Shown one piece after another: positions 59,945 to 64,000 of a stretch of 64,000 nt of DNA (its first letter is position 1; each line of letters opens with the position of its first letter). Under the pieces are notes generated by a model. That model was not told the origin of the DNA, did no database searches, and worked only from the letters and a program-made list of their open reading frames with translations. The DNA comes from Warburgia ugandensis (lineage: Eukaryota > Streptophyta > Magnoliopsida > Canellales > Canellaceae), in assembly GCA_035236585.1 (NCBI GenBank), contig CP141132.1, forward strand, positions 21,923,945 to 21,987,944. Reading direction: 5' to 3'. The position numbers and the translations under genes were made by a program.

Positions 59945-62900
59945 ACCCATAAAATTTCCTAAAAATTTTCCTAAAAACTCCCCCTCCATATTCCCCATTT
60001 CTCTCTTCTATCATCTCTTTCTCTTCTTTGTTAGGGGGTGTGTCCCCAGATGCACTCAGGGCAGACAAATCATGTCTGTCTACAAGAGCATCAAGGGATG
60101 CGTCGTCCCCATTGGGGCTAGGGTTTTTTTCAAGAACCCTAAATCCTATTAGACATCCATTTCTAGTTGTTAAGTTTTGATCTTCACCTTTAGATGTGTT
60201 CGGGCAAGCATGATCTACAAAAGCCCTTTAGTTCCACGATGATCCAATTTCTGGATCATTGGGAAATCCAAAATGAAAATGGATCATCGGACTGGTACCG
60301 TCTCTGACAGATTTTTTTAGATTATTCTTACAAATTTAGTTGGTGAATCATAATCCTTAACTGTTGAACACTTCAGAACAAGGGGATCTACATTTCCCCT
60401 ATGTTCCTCGACCATCTCTTGCAACGGCACAGGTATATTTTTGAACTATATGCATTTTTTACTACCTAGGATTTCTTGGCATTATTTCTTCATCTCTGAT
60501 GAACTTCTCTTCACCAGACCGGCACAGGTAGGTGCACCATTCACCCCTCTTTTCATTCAGGTGCTTACCTGATGTTTTCTGGCCTCCAAAGATCTTCCCC
60601 AGTCATTGATCCATCGGAAATGATGGATCAGGCATGGAGGGTTGAGTTCTCCTCATTTTCAGGCTCAAATACAAATTCTGAGCAGTTGGATGAGTTCCTG
60701 GAACCCAAAAACTTAAGGTAAGAAATCTAAGCCCTTGATGTCTTTAGAATTAAGAGATCTGGAGAAAAGTTGATCCGACAGTACAAATTGGACCGTTAAC
60801 CAATCTCAACATATCTGATTCCAGAATGCTTGAGCAAAATGCAAGCAGGGATGCTCCCCATGGGTGCACCCCTGTGTGTGCACTTGTGTGTAGGCTACCA
60901 GGTGGTGCAAGGACAACACCGCTTGCGTCTCCATGGTGGAGACGTTGGCCATTGGTCGTCCCTGCACCCGATACAACCAGATTAGATTTGAGCCGTCCAA
61001 TCTTTGAACTGAAGCCTTGCTTCTTCAATTAAGAGCTCATTTAACTTTGATTTTAGATTTGAAAACACTAATGTATTCCTTATGTTATGTAAAATATATT
61101 GGAATCATGAGATCTATGTTTCTAATTGTATTTATGTGTGATAATCACCAAAATTCGTTCCAATAGTAATAGAGAATGGAAATTTGAATAGATAGATGAA
61201 TTCAGGAGGTCAAAAATCCTAAGGACCATGATCATAGTAAAAATTCTGGATATCTAGATCAAATAATTGAATAAAAATAGTAAAGATCAATATCAGCTAT
61301 TAAAACTAGCTAAAATTTTAAAATTCAAATTTTGATCTCAATTTTACTCCAAATTGGGATAAAAAAATTGGGTTGAAGTCCTCTTGATGAGGAGAACCTA
61401 CTGAACCAATAAAACCATAATTTTAATGCATGAAATTTTCTATTTTTAAGGAGATAAGGGTACAACATCATTGATCTACAAGATCTGGGATGATCAAATC
61501 ATTCAAATCATTTTAAATAATGATCTAATGATGTAATAACTTAAATTAATGGGTTGGATGTAATTGAATTGGCAGATCTTAAGATCTTGACCATCAAAAG
61601 TAGTAAAATCAATAAAAATGCTCGAGATCTTCTTGATTAGATTGATCAAGGATGATCAGAGACTATGAATAAGTGAGGATGATGATTTATGATAATATCA
61701 TAAGAAATGAATGGCCTGATGATGATAATTTGGGATAGATTAAGATCTATGCCCTTAAATTGGCTAAAATGGCTTAAGATCTTCTTGATCGATTAGATCA
61801 AGAAGGATCAGATAATGTGACAAGATGATATTAATGATCTAGTGATGAGATCACTTTGAGAAAATGAGTAGACCTGTTAAAAATAAAAGATCAAGATCTA
61901 AATCCTAAATAGGATGAAAGATTATTAGAAATGAAAGATGACCATTGGATCATGATGATATATTTATTAATGTTATTGTAAATGTCTTTTATTTCCTAGT
62001 ATATTTAATTGTAGATTTACTTATTTACTTATTTCTACTTTAATGTTCATATTATGAAAATTACATGGAAAATGTAATTAATGAAATATAGATATAAATG
62101 GACATGGACTTAAGCATAGTTAAGAGCTATAATTAGTAGGACAATATAAGAAATATCAAATCCTTGGCCCATATTAGGAGAATAATAAACCCCATGAATG
62201 ACATTTTAAATGTTCATGGATTTAATTAAAATCAATTAGAAAGAGTACTTAGGGTTAAAATGCTCATAGGAACTTGGTTAAAGGTTGAGCTATTGCCACC
62301 CTAGTGGACTTTGAACATTGTGGTTATAGGGGGTATACAAGATTCACGTGCTTTTCCCTTACCTCCCATCGATCTATGTTGAGGTCTAAATGCCTCTTTA
62401 CATGAGTGTTGTATTAACCACTCTTTGAGTAGGCTTTATTAGTAAGCATTGGTTAGTTTTGACATAAGGAGGAGTAGTCTAGACTTAGGATGAAATAAGC
62501 TATCTTTAACCAATAAAACATTAACTAGTTGAATAATAATAATAATATCATAAAAGGTTAGTAAAATATCTAATCTTAATAAAAATGGTAAGTAAGATAA
62601 TCAAGATCAAACAAGATCCATAAGGAGATCTTGAAAAATCAAGAACAATAAGAATCATAACAACGTATTGTACTTAGTATGCATGTTTATTAGTTCGTAT
62701 GTTGTAGATCAAATCTAAGTCATTAGATTAGATAATCCAAACCCTTGATCAAATAATGCTTAAGGATGATAATATGCTCAGTTACATTTGAATCATAATT
62801 CATGTATATGAGATAGAAATAATTGTTGAAATTAGATGGAATACATAATAAATACCTGGGTATCATTTATGATTACCCCTAAACTTAGATAAGAACATAA

Positions 62901-63611
62901 TAATAATGAATATCATTTGTATCAAATGAGTATCCTTATACTTAATAACAATTGGTATATGAATACCAAATTAAAGGAAATAGGGATCATTTATAATAAA
63001 TGATTAATTCCTAAACTTATACGAATATGGGTATCATTCATTGTAAATGAGGATCTCTAAATCTAGAAATAAAATTATATCCTTAGTATGAGGATATTGA
63101 AAAAGAGGATTATAATATAAACATACAGATCGTTTGAGATGTACAAGAAGTATTTTATATACAAGCATGGAGACTTGTGGTTTTGTCTTAAACAGGCATA
63201 AGCCTAAGGATGCTATGCTAGGGAAGTTATGAGGGTTTGGCCGCTCACTTCCTGAAATTTGATGATATTATGATACCTTGCCCAAAGAGAGGCTAAAAGT
63301 CAGGTGGGGCAATTATGGGAAGGCTCCACTGTGAAAGTCTTGTCTCCCCATATGGTAGTGACACAATATTTTCTACCCATGGTATTAGTAGTGAACAGGG
63401 TAGTTATTTGAGCGTGCTAGCATGGATCAGACTATAGCATGGCAATGCTTGAGTATTTCGCATTATGATGCATGGCATAGTGATATGCCAATGCTACCCT
63501 AATAAAGGAGTATTTTCCCAACAAGAGTCTAGATAACTTATATCAACTCAGTATGTCTGAGTATGATTATTGACGTTTGAGATATTGACTACTTTTCATG
63601 ATTTTTGACAG

Positions 63612-63628
63612 TATATATATATATATAT
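63612..63628. repeat. (TA)n microsatellite in S4
   Basis: About eight TA units before GTACAATATAGTGG, matching S3. Confidence 0.9.
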
Positions 63629-63820
63629 GTACAATATAGTGGTGAGTGGTTTGTAATTATCATAATAGATGATACATGATAAATTATATGATAGATCATA
63701 TATGGTATGGTTCATGGAAATTGAATGATGTTACTCATATGGAATAGGATGAACTTGAATACTGTACTTTTGAATTATATGATTCCATATGTTCTTGAAT
63801 CCCCTACTAAGTATAGCTTG

Positions 63821-63860
63821 CTAAGATATTGTAAATGTTTGAATGTTTACAATATCTTAG
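63821..63860 (+). other. Stem-loop near the 3' end of LTR S4
   Basis: Perfect 15-bp arms CTAAGATATTGTAAA (63,821-63,835) and TTTACAATATCTTAG (63,846-63,860) with a 10-nt loop. A TACGACAA segment follows, as in S2. Confidence 0.9.
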
Positions 63861-64000
63861 ATATAGAAAAGAAGGACCAAAGGGATACGACAAGGGAATA
63901 CGAAGACCATACTGTTGATCAAGACTGTGTATATTTGTGAAAGGATTGGATTGTATTTTGATTTGTGTATTTTGGACATAAGATGTAATAAAGGGGATGT

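Larger units (their letters stand above)
59361..64000 (+). mobile_element. Chromovirus-type LTR cutting E2 pol (S4), runs off the window
   Basis: Starts TGTAATAACCC exactly where the E2 RT frame stops; the preceding pentamer is TGTCT. It aligns with S1 (minus) over its start and TATA region (GGTAAAATGGTAATTTTA, GTGGGGCCCACAAG) and with S3 over the rest. By comparison with S3 its end should lie about 250 bases past the window. No gag or pol is seen. Whether it is a solo LTR or the 5' LTR of a full element cannot be told. Confidence 0.8.

Noticed and set aside
60750..61032. Overlapping open frames of 64-92 residues on both strands
   Set aside because: They lie inside LTR S4, in a slightly GC-richer patch, and resemble no protein; chance frames.

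Overview
The window reads as nuclear DNA from a flowering plant with a repeat-rich genome. It is AT-rich, contains no operon-like gene packing, and every coding stretch I can recognise belongs to a plant transposable element: Ty3/gypsy elements of the Athila/Tat and Tekay/Del (chromovirus) types, RTE-type LINEs and a CACTA (En/Spm) DNA transposon. I see no intact host gene, rRNA, tRNA or CRISPR. I cannot name the species. Element labels (E0-E2, S1-S4, F, G, H, K, X, L1, L2) are mine.

Left third (1-21,560): an Athila/Tat-like LTR with a tRNA-Asp primer site (E0, about 1,049-3,715) is followed by a minus-strand LTR piece (K). Next is E1 (4,555-21,560), a plus-strand Athila/Tat-like element with 5' LTR, primer site, decayed ORF, 3' block and 3' LTR but no recognisable reverse transcriptase or integrase. 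E1 is split by solo LTR S1 (minus; itself split by solo LTR S2, which has a perfect 5-bp target duplication) and by RTE LINE L1 (minus).

Middle (21,600-29,585): a minus-strand LTR with a tRNA-Met-type primer site (G) is split by a second RTE LINE (L2). Beyond it lies a minus-strand Tat-like gag remnant (H) with a possible LTR.

29,586-49,990: a decayed plus-strand CACTA element (X) of about 11.9 kb once its insertion is removed. It has a TNP2-type transposase, a second ORF ending in a C48 (ULP1-like) cysteine protease domain, and four arrays of an inverted AAAGTC-type motif. A minus-strand Tekay/Del element (F, 36,041-44,571) sits inside it, bounded by an exact CCCTC duplication.

Right end (50,660-64,000): an Athila/Tat element on the minus strand (E2) with RT, RNase H and integrase remnants and a 3' LTR. 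Solo LTR S3 interrupts that 3' LTR, and a related LTR, S4, begins abruptly inside the RT domain and runs off the window.

All coding remnants carry stops, frameshifts or lost catalytic residues, so nothing here looks autonomously active. The least expected structures are a stem-loop with compensated base changes near the 3' end of four LTRs, paired motif arrays around each CACTA ORF, a 192-bp in-frame tandem duplication in the transposase, and N-terminal 23-residue repeats in the RTE LINE. I found no convincing previously undescribed system.
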